This document shows positions 8,616 to 19,321 of a stretch of 46,612 bases of DNA, piece by piece (positions within the stretch are counted from its first letter, which is position 1; each line of letters starts with the position of its first letter). The DNA is from Sphaerotilus sp. (GTDB lineage Bacteria; Pseudomonadota; Gammaproteobacteria; Burkholderiales; Burkholderiaceae_C): assembly GCF_013299175.1 (NCBI RefSeq), contig NZ_JAAFKF010000016.1:1-46612 (forward strand), in the 5' to 3' direction. The translations under genes were made by a program, and so were the position numbers. The notes under the pieces are model-generated. The model made no database searches, was not told the origin of the DNA, and saw only the letters and a list, made by a program, of their open reading frames with translations.

Positions 8616-10820
8616 TCAGCGTCCCGCCCGGTGCAGCGCGCGCAAGGTCTGGCGCTGCCGACGCCGCTGCCAGCGCCAGCCCGCCCACGCCAGCCCACCC
8701 GCCCCGAACACCACCAGCCCCACCGGCACGGCCCACTGCGGCGCATTCCAGTCCCGCTGCTGCGCCACCCGATCCGCCACGTCCAGCCGCAGGTAGCGCA
8801 CCCCGTCGCGCACCACGCTCGACGGCTTGGCGTTGCGCACCCACCGCTGGTAGGCCCCGCCCGCAGAGGGAAAGTAGCCGAAGCTCCACGGCGCGTCCTC
8901 CTGCACGGTGCGCACCATGGCGTCGAGGCGTGCCTGCCGCGGTGGCCCGTCCGGCACCTCGCGCAGCGCCACGTAGTCGCGGTCGAAGGCGGGGCTGGCG
9001 TAGTTGCTCAGGTTCTCGCCACCGGACACCGCCTTGCCGTTCGGGCCGTGCAGCAGGGCGAGGAAGTTTTCGGCGTCGGGGTAGTCGGCCAGCCAGCCGG
9101 ACCAGTAGATCTGGTGCTGCCCGCGGCGCACCTTTTCCTGGAACTGGTTGTGGTCGGTGGCGCGCACGTCCAAGCGAATGCCTAGCTTGGCGAACTGGCG
9201 GACCATCCAGTCCAGATCGGCCTTGCGCTCGGGGGTCGGAGCGCCGAAGTAGTCGTAGTGCAGCACCAGCGGGTGGCCGGTGCGGGAATCGCGGCCGCCG
9301 GGATGACCGGCCGCCACCATCAGCGCCTGCGCGTCGGCGATCGGGCGGCGCTGCGGGCCTTGGGGCGTGGCGCGGTGGGTGATGGGGTTGTGGCGGCCGG
9401 GCTGGCCTTGCGGCGAGCCGAACAGCCCCGGCGGAATCGGCGACATCGCGGTCTCGCCGGCATCGGTCGGGAAAATGCGGCTGCGCTCCTCCCAGTCGAT
9501 GGCGATGGAGATGGCTTGCCGCAAGGCGCGGTGGCGGGCGCGCTCGGCGTCCGACTGGCCCCAGCCGACAACGGGATCGTCGAGGTTGAAGCCGAGGTAG
9601 TAGACGCTCAGGTCGGCGTAGCGCGGCAGTTGCAGCCCGCGGGCGGTGAAGTCGCGGCGCGTGTCGGGGTCGTCGGCCATGTCGGACTGCAGCGCCGCGC
9701 CCCACTCGTCGCGGTCCAGCAGCGGCACGTCGAGGTAGCCCTGCAGGAACTTGCCGCGCACCGCCAGCCGCTCCGGCTCGATGCGGAACTCGACACGGTC
9801 GATGAACGGCGTCGGCCGGCCACAGTCGGCGAGGCGGCCGGTGGTGCGGTCCTCGTCCGTGCCGTCGCAGGGATAGGGCACGCCGCGGTAGTGCGGATTG
9901 CGGGCCAGCACATGGCGGCGGTCCTGCTCGGACACGACGAGGTAGTACGGCCCGGTGCCGACGGGCCAGCGGTCCAGCGACAAGCCTTGCCGCGCCATGC
10001 CGGGCTGGGCGTAGAAGGCGTCGGCTTCCCACGGCACGGGGGCGAGGAAGGTGGTCGCCATCCAGTGGTCCCACTGCGGCAGGCGGCCCTTCAGGCGGAT
10101 GCGCAGCCGGTGGCGGCCCGGGGCGGACACGCCCGCCAGCGGCCAGCGGCGGAAATCGAGGAAGGGCCGGTCCGCCGCGCCCGGCGGATGGCCCTGCAAC
10201 AGCCGCGCATCTTCGCGGCGCACCTGCTCGGCGTAGTCCTGCATCCCCACGACGTGTTCGGTCAGCACCGCCAGGAACGGCGCCGGCACCCGCGTCGTCG
10301 CATGGCGCTTCAGGGCGTAGACGTAGTCCTCGGCGACCAGCTCGCGGGTGCCCTGATGCGGAAAATCGAGCGGACTGCGCCGTGTGGCGATCTCGGCGCG
10401 GGTGAGCTGGTGGTAGCGCAGACGGCCTTGTGCGTCGGTGGCGAAGGCGGGGTGCGGCTGGTAGCGGATGCCAGGCTGGAGCGGGATGTCGTAGACGCTT
10501 TCGGCCACCTGCACGGCGGGTGCGTCATCGGGCAGGACGTGGCCGGCGCGGTCGAGCAAGGTCGGTTTCACCAGTGCCGCGGCAGTCTTCGGGACCAGCC
10601 GGTAGGGGCGGTGCAGGTAATGCACGCCATAGAGCGGCTCGTAGACCTGGTAGGTGAAGGGACTCTCGTTGCTCCAGTAGGAGGCGGTCGGATCCAGGTG
10701 GTGGGGCGAGTGTTCGGTGAAGGCGGTGTAGAGGGTGTTCGACGCGGCGGCGGCGGGCGGGTACGGGCTGTTGCTGCAGCCGGCCAGCAGCAGCACGCCC
10801 ACCCACGCCAGCCGCCACAC
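8616..10820 (-). CDS. lipoprotein peptide-binding protein with C-terminal membrane helix (SBP family 5)
   Basis: A 734-residue solute-binding protein of the DppA/OppA class. GTG 10820, two bases after the LD-carboxypeptidase stop, begins a lipoprotein signal (WRLAWVGVLLLAGC) with the lipidated cysteine at C15. Family-5 features include the ASNTLYTAF strand, LDRWPVGTGPYYL and a GYLDVPLLDRDEW segment. It is longer than typical DppA (about 530 residues). Unusually, it ends in a hydrophobic helix (696-715, WAVPVGLVVFGAGGLAWAGW) and an Arg-rich tail, so it should be anchored at both ends. Adjacent permeases and double ATPase define it as the ligand-capturing part of the importer; the neighbouring ldcA hints at murein peptides as ligand. 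Confidence 0.85.
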   Translation of the reverse strand: MWRLAWVGVLLLAGCSNSPYPPAAAASNTLYTAFTEHSPHHLDPTASYWSNESPFTYQVYEPLYGVHYLHRPYRLVPKTAAALVKPTLLDRAGHVLPDDAPAVQVAESVYDIPLQPGIRYQPHPAFATDAQGRLRYHQLTRAEIATRRSPLDFPHQGTRELVAEDYVYALKRHATTRVPAPFLAVLTEHVVGMQDYAEQVRREDARLLQGHPPGAADRPFLDFRRWPLAGVSAPGRHRLRIRLKGRLPQWDHWMATTFLAPVPWEADAFYAQPGMARQGLSLDRWPVGTGPYYLVVSEQDRRHVLARNPHYRGVPYPCDGTDEDRTTGRLADCGRPTPFIDRVEFRIEPERLAVRGKFLQGYLDVPLLDRDEWGAALQSDMADDPDTRRDFTARGLQLPRYADLSVYYLGFNLDDPVVGWGQSDAERARHRALRQAISIAIDWEERSRIFPTDAGETAMSPIPPGLFGSPQGQPGRHNPITHRATPQGPQRRPIADAQALMVAAGHPGGRDSRTGHPLVLHYDYFGAPTPERKADLDWMVRQFAKLGIRLDVRATDHNQFQEKVRRGQHQIYWSGWLADYPDAENFLALLHGPNGKAVSGGENLSNYASPAFDRDYVALREVPDGPPRQARLDAMVRTVQEDAPWSFGYFPSAGGAYQRWVRNAKPSSVVRDGVRYLRLDVADRVAQQRDWNAPQWAVPVGLVVFGAGGLAWAGWRWQRRRQRQTLRALHRAGR

Positions 10821-10822
10821 CG

Positions 10823-12449
<1,627 letters not shown>

Positions 12450-12462
12450 TTATGCTGGCGCG

Positions 12463-13422
12463 ATGTCCAATGTCCTCGCCCAACCGCCCGACGACGCGCT
12501 GCCCGCACTGGCCCGGGCACTGTCGCCGCGCATCCACCTCGGCACCTCCTCGTGGAGCTTCCCCGGCTGGGCGGGACTGGTCTGGGCCGGCATGCACCGC
12601 GATGCCGAACTCGCCCGCGATGGCCTGCACGCCTACGCCCGGCATCCGCTGCTGCGCACGGTCAGCATCGACCGCAGCTTCTACCGCCCGATGACCACCG
12701 CGCAGTTCGCCGAGTACGCGGCGCAGGTGCCGGACGATTTCCGCTTCATCGTCAAGGCGCCGGCCCTGGTCGCGGACGCCGTGCTGCGCGCTGCGGATGG
12801 CCGGGGGGTGCAGCCGAACCCGGCGTTCCTCGACCCGCGCACCGCCATCGACGCCTTCGTGCAACCGGCGCTCGACGGGCTGGGCCACAAGATCGGCGCG
12901 CTGGTGGTCGAGATCCCGCCGCTGCCGTCCGTGCTGCGGCGCGACATGCCGGCGCTGTTCGGGCGGTTGGCGCGCATGTTGGCCGCCCTGCCCGCACTGG
13001 CGCCCACCGCGCCGGAGGGGGTGATCGCCGTCGAGGTGCGCGATGCGGACTGGCTGGTGCCGGCGTTCCGGGATGTGCTGCGGGAACACGGCGCACGCTA
13101 CTGCCTCGGCCTGCACCCCCGCCTGCCGCCGATCGCGGAACAGCTTCCGTTGCTGCGTGCCATGTGGCCGGGGCCGTTCGTGTGCCGCTGGAGCCTGAAC
13201 CGGCTGCACGGCGCCCAGGGCTACGAGGCGGCCAAGTCGGGCTATGCGCCGTTCGACCGGCTGGTCGATCCCGATCCCGAGACCCGCACCGCGCTGGCCC
13301 GCATCGTGCGCGGCACGGCAGCGGCGGGGTTTCCGGTCTACGTCAGCGTCAACAACAAGGCGGAAGGCTGCGCGCCGCTGTCGGTGGTGGCGCTGGCGCA
13401 GGCCGTGATCGCCGAGACCTGA
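12463..13422 (+). CDS. DUF72 family protein (YecE-like)
   Basis: A 319-residue protein of the DUF72 family, TIM-barrel-like proteins without an established reaction. Family signs are the N-terminal LGTSSWSFPGWAG block, the SIDRSFYRPMT strand, the FIVKAP strand and the C-terminal VYVSVNNKAEGCAPLSV segment, which carries the conserved N-N-K-AEG. ATG 12463 is chosen because DUF72 proteins begin close to the GTSSW strand; the frame is open further upstream but only as the complement of tadA. A TATGCT hexamer (12451-12456) is too close to the start to be a normal -10 unless the message is nearly leaderless. Divergent from tadA. Confidence 0.88.
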   Translation: MSNVLAQPPDDALPALARALSPRIHLGTSSWSFPGWAGLVWAGMHRDAELARDGLHAYARHPLLRTVSIDRSFYRPMTTAQFAEYAAQVPDDFRFIVKAPALVADAVLRAADGRGVQPNPAFLDPRTAIDAFVQPALDGLGHKIGALVVEIPPLPSVLRRDMPALFGRLARMLAALPALAPTAPEGVIAVEVRDADWLVPAFRDVLREHGARYCLGLHPRLPPIAEQLPLLRAMWPGPFVCRWSLNRLHGAQGYEAAKSGYAPFDRLVDPDPETRTALARIVRGTAAAGFPVYVSVNNKAEGCAPLSVVALAQAVIAET

Positions 13423-13442
13423 CTCGGCTTGGCTCGGGCAAG

Positions 13443-13697
13443 ATGGACGCCATGCTCGACGCCCAATCCGACCTCGCCCCCCTGCCCGACACCCCGCTCG
13501 GCCGCTACCGCCACTACAAGGGCGGCGAATACGAGGTCATCGGCGTCGCCCGCGACAGCGAGACGCTGGCGCCCATGGTGGTCTACCGGCCGCTCTACAA
13601 CGCGACCGGCCTGTGGGTGCGGCCCCATGCCATGTTCATGGGGACCGTGTGCCTCGATGGACAGACCGTGGCGCGGTTCCAGCCCCTGCCACCCTGA
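13443..13697 (+). CDS. DUF1653 domain small protein
   Basis: An 84-residue protein built around the DUF1653 core: LGRYRHYKGGEYEVIGVARDS, then MVVYRPLY and a LWVRPHAMF turn. Function is unknown; family members are short, soluble and often occur alone. ATG 13443 is used; a second in-frame ATG four codons in (MLDAQSD) is also possible. It lies 20 bases after the DUF72 gene on the same strand and may share its transcript. An inverted repeat (13715-13744) follows the stop. Confidence 0.85.
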   Translation: MDAMLDAQSDLAPLPDTPLGRYRHYKGGEYEVIGVARDSETLAPMVVYRPLYNATGLWVRPHAMFMGTVCLDGQTVARFQPLPP

Positions 13698-13714
13698 TCC
13701 CTTGAACGCCAGGG

Positions 13715-13744
13715 GCAACAGCACGGCAAAGCGCCGGCTGTTGC
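13715..13744 (+). terminator. possible weak terminator hairpin after the DUF1653 gene
   Basis: Perfect 8-bp arms GCAACAGC (13715-13722) and GCTGTTGC (13737-13744), followed by GGCTTTT. The loop is long and the T-tract short, so termination would be partial at best. It occupies the 107-base gap between DUF1653 and the GH2 gene. A TACAGT hexamer at 13770-13775 could be the -10 box of the downstream cluster, but no well-spaced -35 was found. Confidence 0.35.
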
Positions 13745-13804
13745 GGCTTTTGCACCTCCGGGTGCTGCCTACAGTCATGAGCGACGCTGCCCGCCCTCGC
13801 CCAC

Positions 13805-16075
13805 ATGACTGCACCCCTGCACGACCACCCGGCAAACCGCCTGCTGCTGCACCTGTCGCGGGTGCTGTGGCTGACCCTGTGCGGATGCCTGTGGGTCGCG
13901 GCGCCCTTCGCACAGGCTGGCACCACCCCGCCGTGCCAAGCCCCCTGCCAGACCGACCTCGCCGGCACCTGGCGCTTCCTGCCCGGCAACCTGGTCGGCG
14001 CTCCGCAGTTCGACCCCGCCCAGCGCAGACCCGATGCCCAGTGGCGTGACATCCGCGTCCCGGCGAACTGGCACCTGGAGGGCATCGACCACAGTGGCGT
14101 GGCCTGGTACCGCAAGGAATTCGAGGCCCCCGCCGCCGCGCCCGCCACCCGGGCCCTGCTCCAGTTCGGCGGCATCGACTACTTCGCCGATGTCTGGCTG
14201 AACGGACGCTACCTCGGCGCGCACGAAGGTTATTTCGAGGCGTTCGCCTTCGACGTGACGCACGCGCTGCGCCCCGGCCAGCGCAATGAACTCGTGGTGC
14301 GTGTGGACAGCCCGGTCGAGCACCCCAGCGCCTGGTCGCTGCGCAAGCGCCTGATCAAGGGCATCTTCTCGCACCACGACACCCGCCCCGGTGGCGCCTG
14401 GTCCACGCGCGGACAGGAGCAGAACACCGGCGGCATCTGGAGCGAGGTCACCCTGCGCTTCGGGCAGCCACTGGTGCTCGACGAGCCGCAGGTGCGCAGC
14501 CGCGTGGACACGGCGGCCGGCACTGTCGCGGCCACCGTGACGCTGGGCACCTGGAGCGACACCCGCCGTCCGACGCCGCCCGCCGAGCTGGAGCTGACCT
14601 TCACGCCCCACAACTTCACGGGCCGCAGCTACCGGGAGCGGCGCGCCTGGCCGGTCGCGGCCGGGCACACGCACCAGTCGATCGACATCGCGCTGCCCGC
14701 GGCCGAGCTGTGGTGGCCGGCGGAGCTGGGACAGCCGCACCTCTACCGCGTGCAGGCCACGCTGCGCAGCGGTGGCCGCGTGCTCGACCAGCGCGAGACC
14801 GTGACCGGGCTGCGCGAGGTGCGGGTCGATCCCCGCACCCAGCAGTGGCACGTCAACGGCCAGCGGCTGTTCCTGCGCGGCACCAACTACATCCCCACCC
14901 AGTGGCTGGCCGAGATGGACAGCGGCGCCTACCGCCGGGACATCGCCCTGATGCGCGCCGCCCACGTCAACGCCGTGCGTGTCCATGCCCACGTCGGCGA
15001 CCGCCGCTGGTACCGCGCCTGCGACGAGGCGGGGCTGCTGGTCTGGCAGGACTTCCCGCTGCAGTGGGGCTACACAGACAGCCCCGAGTTCCAGACCGAA
15101 GCCCAGCGCCAGGTCGCCGCCATGGTGCGCACGCTCGACAGCCACCCGTCGATCATCGCCTGGAGCCTGCACAACGAGCCACCCTGGGACGCCTGGTGGA
15201 TGAAGTACAAGTATCCGGACTACGACCCGCACCAGAACCGCGTGCTCGACGACGATCTGGAACGCACCGTGCGGCATCTCGACAGCAGCCGCTACGTCCA
15301 CAAGGCGTCCACGTCCGGCGAGCACCAGTGGCAGGGCTGGTACTCGGGCCACTGGACCGACTTCAACAAGCCCACCACGCACGCGCTGGTGACGGAGTTC
15401 GGCGCGCAGGCACTGCCCGGCATCGCCTCGCTGCGGCGCCTGTTCAACGAGGACAACCTCTTCCCGGACACCGACAAGAAGCTTGAAGCCTGGCAGTACC
15501 ACAACTTCCAGCCCGACGAGACCTTCAAGAACGCCAAGATCAGCAAGGGCAAGAACATCCACGCGTTCATCGCCAACAGCCAGACCTACCAGGCCCGGCT
15601 GATCCAGCTCGCCGCGGAGTCGCTGCGCCGGCAGAAGTACCACCCGGTCGGTGCCATCTTCCAGTTCATGTTCGTCGAGGACTGGCCCTCGATGAACTGG
15701 GGCGTGGTCGATTACTGGCGCGTGCCCAAGGCCGGCTACGACGCCCTCGCCCGCGCCTACCAGCCGCTGCTGCCCAGCATCGAGTGGGACCAGGAACAAC
15801 CCGCCGCCGGCAGCGTGGCCACGTTCACGCTGTGGCTGGTGAACGACACGCTGCAGTCCCACACCGCACTGGCCTACGCCTGGCGCCTGGCCTGCAACGG
15901 CAAGACGCTGGCCGAGGACCAGTTCACCGCCGCCGTCGAAGCCGACGCCGCCACCCGGCTGCGCCGCATCGAATCCCCCGCCCTGCCGCCAGGCAGTTGC
16001 ACCCTGCGCGCCACCGTGACCAGCGCACAGGGCACCCCTCTCGCCGACAACCAGCATGACTTCAATGTTCTCTGA
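13805..16075 (+). CDS. secreted glycoside hydrolase family 2 protein
   Basis: A 756-residue exported protein. A signal peptide (about 1-38, hydrophobic core 19-35, AQA end) precedes a GH2 sugar-binding domain (about 50-220, with FGGIDYFADVWLNG), an immunoglobulin-like domain (about 220-335) and a TIM-barrel catalytic domain (about 340-660). The barrel carries the GH2 acid/base E458 (SLHNEPPWD) and the nucleophile E531 (VTEFGAQ). A beta-sandwich-like segment (about 660-756) ends it. Family 2 includes beta-galactosidase, beta-glucuronidase and beta-mannosidase activities; the substrate cannot be read from sequence. It is the first gene of the large cluster, and its end overlaps the GH9 gene by 20 bases, suggesting paired secretion and coupled translation. 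Confidence 0.88.
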   Translation: MTAPLHDHPANRLLLHLSRVLWLTLCGCLWVAAPFAQAGTTPPCQAPCQTDLAGTWRFLPGNLVGAPQFDPAQRRPDAQWRDIRVPANWHLEGIDHSGVAWYRKEFEAPAAAPATRALLQFGGIDYFADVWLNGRYLGAHEGYFEAFAFDVTHALRPGQRNELVVRVDSPVEHPSAWSLRKRLIKGIFSHHDTRPGGAWSTRGQEQNTGGIWSEVTLRFGQPLVLDEPQVRSRVDTAAGTVAATVTLGTWSDTRRPTPPAELELTFTPHNFTGRSYRERRAWPVAAGHTHQSIDIALPAAELWWPAELGQPHLYRVQATLRSGGRVLDQRETVTGLREVRVDPRTQQWHVNGQRLFLRGTNYIPTQWLAEMDSGAYRRDIALMRAAHVNAVRVHAHVGDRRWYRACDEAGLLVWQDFPLQWGYTDSPEFQTEAQRQVAAMVRTLDSHPSIIAWSLHNEPPWDAWWMKYKYPDYDPHQNRVLDDDLERTVRHLDSSRYVHKASTSGEHQWQGWYSGHWTDFNKPTTHALVTEFGAQALPGIASLRRLFNEDNLFPDTDKKLEAWQYHNFQPDETFKNAKISKGKNIHAFIANSQTYQARLIQLAAESLRRQKYHPVGAIFQFMFVEDWPSMNWGVVDYWRVPKAGYDALARAYQPLLPSIEWDQEQPAAGSVATFTLWLVNDTLQSHTALAYAWRLACNGKTLAEDQFTAAVEADAATRLRRIESPALPPGSCTLRATVTSAQGTPLADNQHDFNVL

Positions 16076-17885
16076 CCGCTCCACCCGCCACGGACGCCAC
16101 CCGCGCCACGCCAGCGTGAACGTCCTGCGCCTCGGACTCGGCCTGTGCGCTGGACTGGTGGCGGCGGGCGCGCTGGCGCAGACCACCGCCGGCAGCCTCG
16201 CTGGCGTGGCGCCTGCGCCTGCGCAGCCTGTGCTCAACCAGCTAGGCAGCAAGCCCGGATGGCCCCTGCACGCCCGGCTCGTGCAGACCGAGCGCGACAA
16301 CCGTCCGGTCAAGGCATCGGTGATCGACCTCGCGAACGGCGCAGCGGTGCGCAACCTCGTCGCCGGACCCGGTGCGCTGGACGCCGACAGCGGCGACTGG
16401 ATCCGCAACCTCGATCTCGGCGCGCCGCTGCCCGCGGGCCGTTACGCGCTGCAGATCGCCGGGCTGGAGCCGGTGCGCTTCGAGGTCGGGAACGCGGTCT
16501 ACCAGCCGCTGCACCGGGCGCTGCTGCGGGCGTTCTACCTGCAACGCTGCGGCGCGGCGCTGCACGATGCGGAAAGCGGTCTCGACCACCCCGTCTGCCA
16601 CGCCGAGGACGCCACGCTCGCCCACGCCGACGAGGTCAACCCGAAAGGCCACCCCCTGGGCGCGGCCGGTGGCTGGCACGACGCGGGCGACTACGGCAAG
16701 TACGTCTCCACCACCGCCGTCGCCATCGCCCGGATGCTGGCCGTCTACGAACGCGACCCGGCCCGCTACGCCGACGACGCCACCGGCATCCCGGAAAGCG
16801 GCAACCGCACACCCGACCTGCTCGACGAGATGCGCATCGGCCTGGACTGGATGCTGGCAATGCAGCGGCAGGACGGCGCCGTCTACCGCAAGCTCGGTGG
16901 TCCGAACTGGCCGCACAAGAAAGCGCCGCACGAAGATGTCGTGCCGCGGCTGGTCTACGGCGTCAGCTCACCGGAAACGGCCAAGGCGGCAGCCACCTGG
17001 GCGCAGGCCGCCCGGTTGTTCGCCACGCACGACGCAAAAACTGCCGCCCGCTACCTCGACGCGGCGCGGCGAAGCTGGGCCTGGCTGGAGGCGCAATCCG
17101 GCCCGGCCCAGCGGTTCGACTACACCGAGGGCGACGACAACGGCTCCGGCCCCTACCGCGCCAACGCGACCGACACCGAAGCCTCGCTGACCTACGACTG
17201 GGACGACCGGCTCTGGGCCGCCACCGAGCTGTACCTCACCACGCGGGAAGCGCCGTACCTGAAGCGCATGGAGCAGTGGCTGCCGCAAGCCCCGCTGAAC
17301 CTGTTCGAGTGGAAAGACCCGTCGGCGCTGGCCATGTCCTACCTGCTGTGGCACCCGGCGCTGCAGGGGCGCGAGGATCTGGCCGCTCCGGTGCGCCAGC
17401 GCATCCTGCAGCGCGCCCGCGGTCTTTCGGAGCAGCACCGCAAGAGCGGCTGGGGCATCGCCAACAACCGCTTCGTCTGGGGCTCCAACAAGATGACGGC
17501 CGAGGAAGGCATCACCCTGTGCATGGCCTACCAGATCGGCGGCAATCCGCAGTACCTGGCCGCCGCCCGTGACCAGCTCCACTACCTGCTCGGGCGCAAC
17601 CACTTCGGCAAGTCTTTCGTCAGCGGTGTCGGCAGCGACGCGGTGCGCGAGGTCAGCCACCTCTGGTACCAGGTCAGCCACCAGCCCATCCCGGGGCTGT
17701 TCGTCGGCGGGCCGAACACGCTGGAGCAGTCGAACATCGGCCCCAAGGGCCGCGGCCCGCTGAGCTGGATCGACGACACCCGCTCCTACGCCACCAACGA
17801 GTTCGCGCTTGACTACAACGCCAGCCTCATCGGCTTGCTGGGCGAGCTGGAAACGGACTGCCACACACGCCGCCCTGCCCGCTGA
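16056..17885 (+). CDS. secreted GH9 endoglucanase-like protein
   Basis: A 609-residue exported enzyme. The N-terminal signal (hydrophobic 24-40, cleavage near ALAQ) is followed by a CelD_N-type Ig domain (about 57-145) and an (alpha/alpha)6 GH9 barrel. Catalytic features are visible: GGWHDAGDYGKY (205-216) with D209 and D212 as base candidates, and the proton-donor region SYATNEFALDYN with E582. LLGRNHFGKSFVSGVG resembles the usual GRNPFG-FVTG block. The next, normally His/Arg-rich, loop reads REVSHLWYQVSHQPIPG instead of a PHHR motif. GH9 enzymes act inverting, mostly on beta-1,4-glucans. The start overlaps the GH2 gene; ATG 16065 is an alternative. Confidence 0.88.
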   Translation: MTSMFSDRSTRHGRHPRHASVNVLRLGLGLCAGLVAAGALAQTTAGSLAGVAPAPAQPVLNQLGSKPGWPLHARLVQTERDNRPVKASVIDLANGAAVRNLVAGPGALDADSGDWIRNLDLGAPLPAGRYALQIAGLEPVRFEVGNAVYQPLHRALLRAFYLQRCGAALHDAESGLDHPVCHAEDATLAHADEVNPKGHPLGAAGGWHDAGDYGKYVSTTAVAIARMLAVYERDPARYADDATGIPESGNRTPDLLDEMRIGLDWMLAMQRQDGAVYRKLGGPNWPHKKAPHEDVVPRLVYGVSSPETAKAAATWAQAARLFATHDAKTAARYLDAARRSWAWLEAQSGPAQRFDYTEGDDNGSGPYRANATDTEASLTYDWDDRLWAATELYLTTREAPYLKRMEQWLPQAPLNLFEWKDPSALAMSYLLWHPALQGREDLAAPVRQRILQRARGLSEQHRKSGWGIANNRFVWGSNKMTAEEGITLCMAYQIGGNPQYLAAARDQLHYLLGRNHFGKSFVSGVGSDAVREVSHLWYQVSHQPIPGLFVGGPNTLEQSNIGPKGRGPLSWIDDTRSYATNEFALDYNASLIGLLGELETDCHTRRPAR

Positions 17886-17942
17886 CCCTTGCGCCGACCG
17901 CGCCAATCGCATCTCTCCACAACAACAACCGCTGGAACCTCG

Positions 17943-19214
17943 ATGACCCGTCCGCACCACGCCCACCAACTCGGCCGCCGCACCGTCGCCCTGGTCCTCG
18001 CCGGAGGCCGCGGCTCGCGCCTGAAGCAGCTCACCGACCACCGCGCCAAGCCGGCGGTGTTCTTCGGCGGCAAGTTCCGCATCGTCGATTTCGCGCTGTC
18101 GAACTGCGTGAACTCGGGCCTGCGCCGCATCAGCGTGATCACGCAGTACAAGTCGCATTCGCTGCTGCGGCACCTGCAACGCGGCTGGAGTTTCCTGCGC
18201 GGTGAACTCAACGAGATGATGGAGCTGCTGCCCGCCCAGCAACGCATCCACGAGGACCACTGGTACCGCGGCACCGCCGACGCCGTCTACCAGAACCTGG
18301 ACATCCTGCGCAGCAAGCGGCCGGCCTATGTGCTGATCCTGGCGGGCGACCACGTCTACAAGATGGACTACTCGATCATGCTGGAGGACCACGCCGCCAG
18401 CGGCCGGGCCTGCACCGTGGGCTGCATCGAGGTGGACCGGCAGGAAGCGTCGGCCTTCGGCGTGATGTCGGTCGATGCCGAGCGCCGCATCACCCGCTTC
18501 GACGAGAAGCCCGCCGACCCTGCCCCCATGCCCGGCAAGCCCGGCCGCTCGCTGGCCAGCATGGGCATCTACATCTTCAACGCGGACTACCTGTTCCACC
18601 TGCTGGAGTCCGACCTGGACAACCCGGCCAGCCAGCACGACTTCGGCGCCGACATCATCCCCCGCGCCGTCGCCGACGGGCAGGCGCACGCGCACCCGTT
18701 CTCGCTGTCCTGTGTCACCACCAACAGCGAGGCGGTGGACTACTGGCGCGACGTGGGCACGCTCGACGCCTACTGGGCCGCCAACCTGGATCTGGCCGAG
18801 GTATTGCCACAGCTCGACCTCTACGACACCGAGTGGCCGATCTGGACCCACCAGTTCCAGACCCCGCCAGCCAAGTTCGTGCGCGGGCGGGATGGCCGAC
18901 TCGGCGTCAACTACAACACCATGGTCTCCAGCGGCTGCATCGTGGCCGGCTCGCACCTGTCGCACAGCGTGCTGTTCTCGAACGTGCGCATCGAGACCGA
19001 CAGCCACATCGACGGCGCCGTGATCATGCCCGGCGCGGTCATCGGCGAGGGCTGCCGCCTGCACAACGTGATCATCGACTGCGGCAGCCAGTTGCCACCC
19101 GGCACGGTCATCGGCGAAGACCCGGTCCACGACCGCCTGCGCTTCGAGCGCACGGAGCAAGGCGTCACGCTCGTCACCCGCTCGATGCTGGAGACACCTG
19201 TGGCCAGAACTTGA
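17943..19214 (+). CDS. glgC: glucose-1-phosphate adenylyltransferase GlgC
   Basis: A 423-residue enzyme that makes ADP-glucose from glucose-1-phosphate and ATP. It has the N-terminal GGRGSRL loop (21-27), [19 protein letters not shown], the [13 protein letters not shown] substrate block, [10 protein letters not shown] (134-143), the FDEKP catalytic motif (186-190) and a C-terminal left-handed beta-helix typical of GlgC. Length matches bacterial GlgC. ATG 17943 is preceded by a weak GGA; an in-frame TTG at 17889 would add 18 unlikely residues. No glycogen synthase or branching-enzyme gene is present in the window. Its place between secreted glucanases and glgP suggests that ADP-glucose or glucose-1-phosphate flux serves the cluster. 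Confidence 0.94.
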   Translation: MTRPHHAHQLGRRTVALVLAGGRGSRLKQLTDHRAKPAVFFGGKFRIVDFALSNCVNSGLRRISVITQYKSHSLLRHLQRGWSFLRGELNEMMELLPAQQRIHEDHWYRGTADAVYQNLDILRSKRPAYVLILAGDHVYKMDYSIMLEDHAASGRACTVGCIEVDRQEASAFGVMSVDAERRITRFDEKPADPAPMPGKPGRSLASMGIYIFNADYLFHLLESDLDNPASQHDFGADIIPRAVADGQAHAHPFSLSCVTTNSEAVDYWRDVGTLDAYWAANLDLAEVLPQLDLYDTEWPIWTHQFQTPPAKFVRGRDGRLGVNYNTMVSSGCIVAGSHLSHSVLFSNVRIETDSHIDGAVIMPGAVIGEGCRLHNVIIDCGSQLPPGTVIGEDPVHDRLRFERTEQGVTLVTRSMLETPVART

Positions 19215-19286
19215 GCGGCTGGGACGCCGCAGATGCCCTGGGATTGCCGCGCGACTCCTGCCATTCCACCAGGGCCATCGCTCCAA

Positions 19287-19313
19287 GAATGGGACACCCA
19301 TTCGGACAGGAGA
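19287..19313 (+). promoter_or_regulatory. palindrome next to the glgP ribosome binding site
   Basis: A perfect inverted repeat GAATGGG-ACA-CCCATTC (19287-19303) ends four bases before a strong Shine-Dalgarno sequence AGGAGA (19308-19313), which serves the glgP ATG at 19322. As RNA it would form a small hairpin beside the ribosome site; as DNA it is an operator-like palindrome. It is the only near-consensus Shine-Dalgarno I noted in the cluster. Confidence 0.45.
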
Positions 19314-19321
19314 CACCCCCC

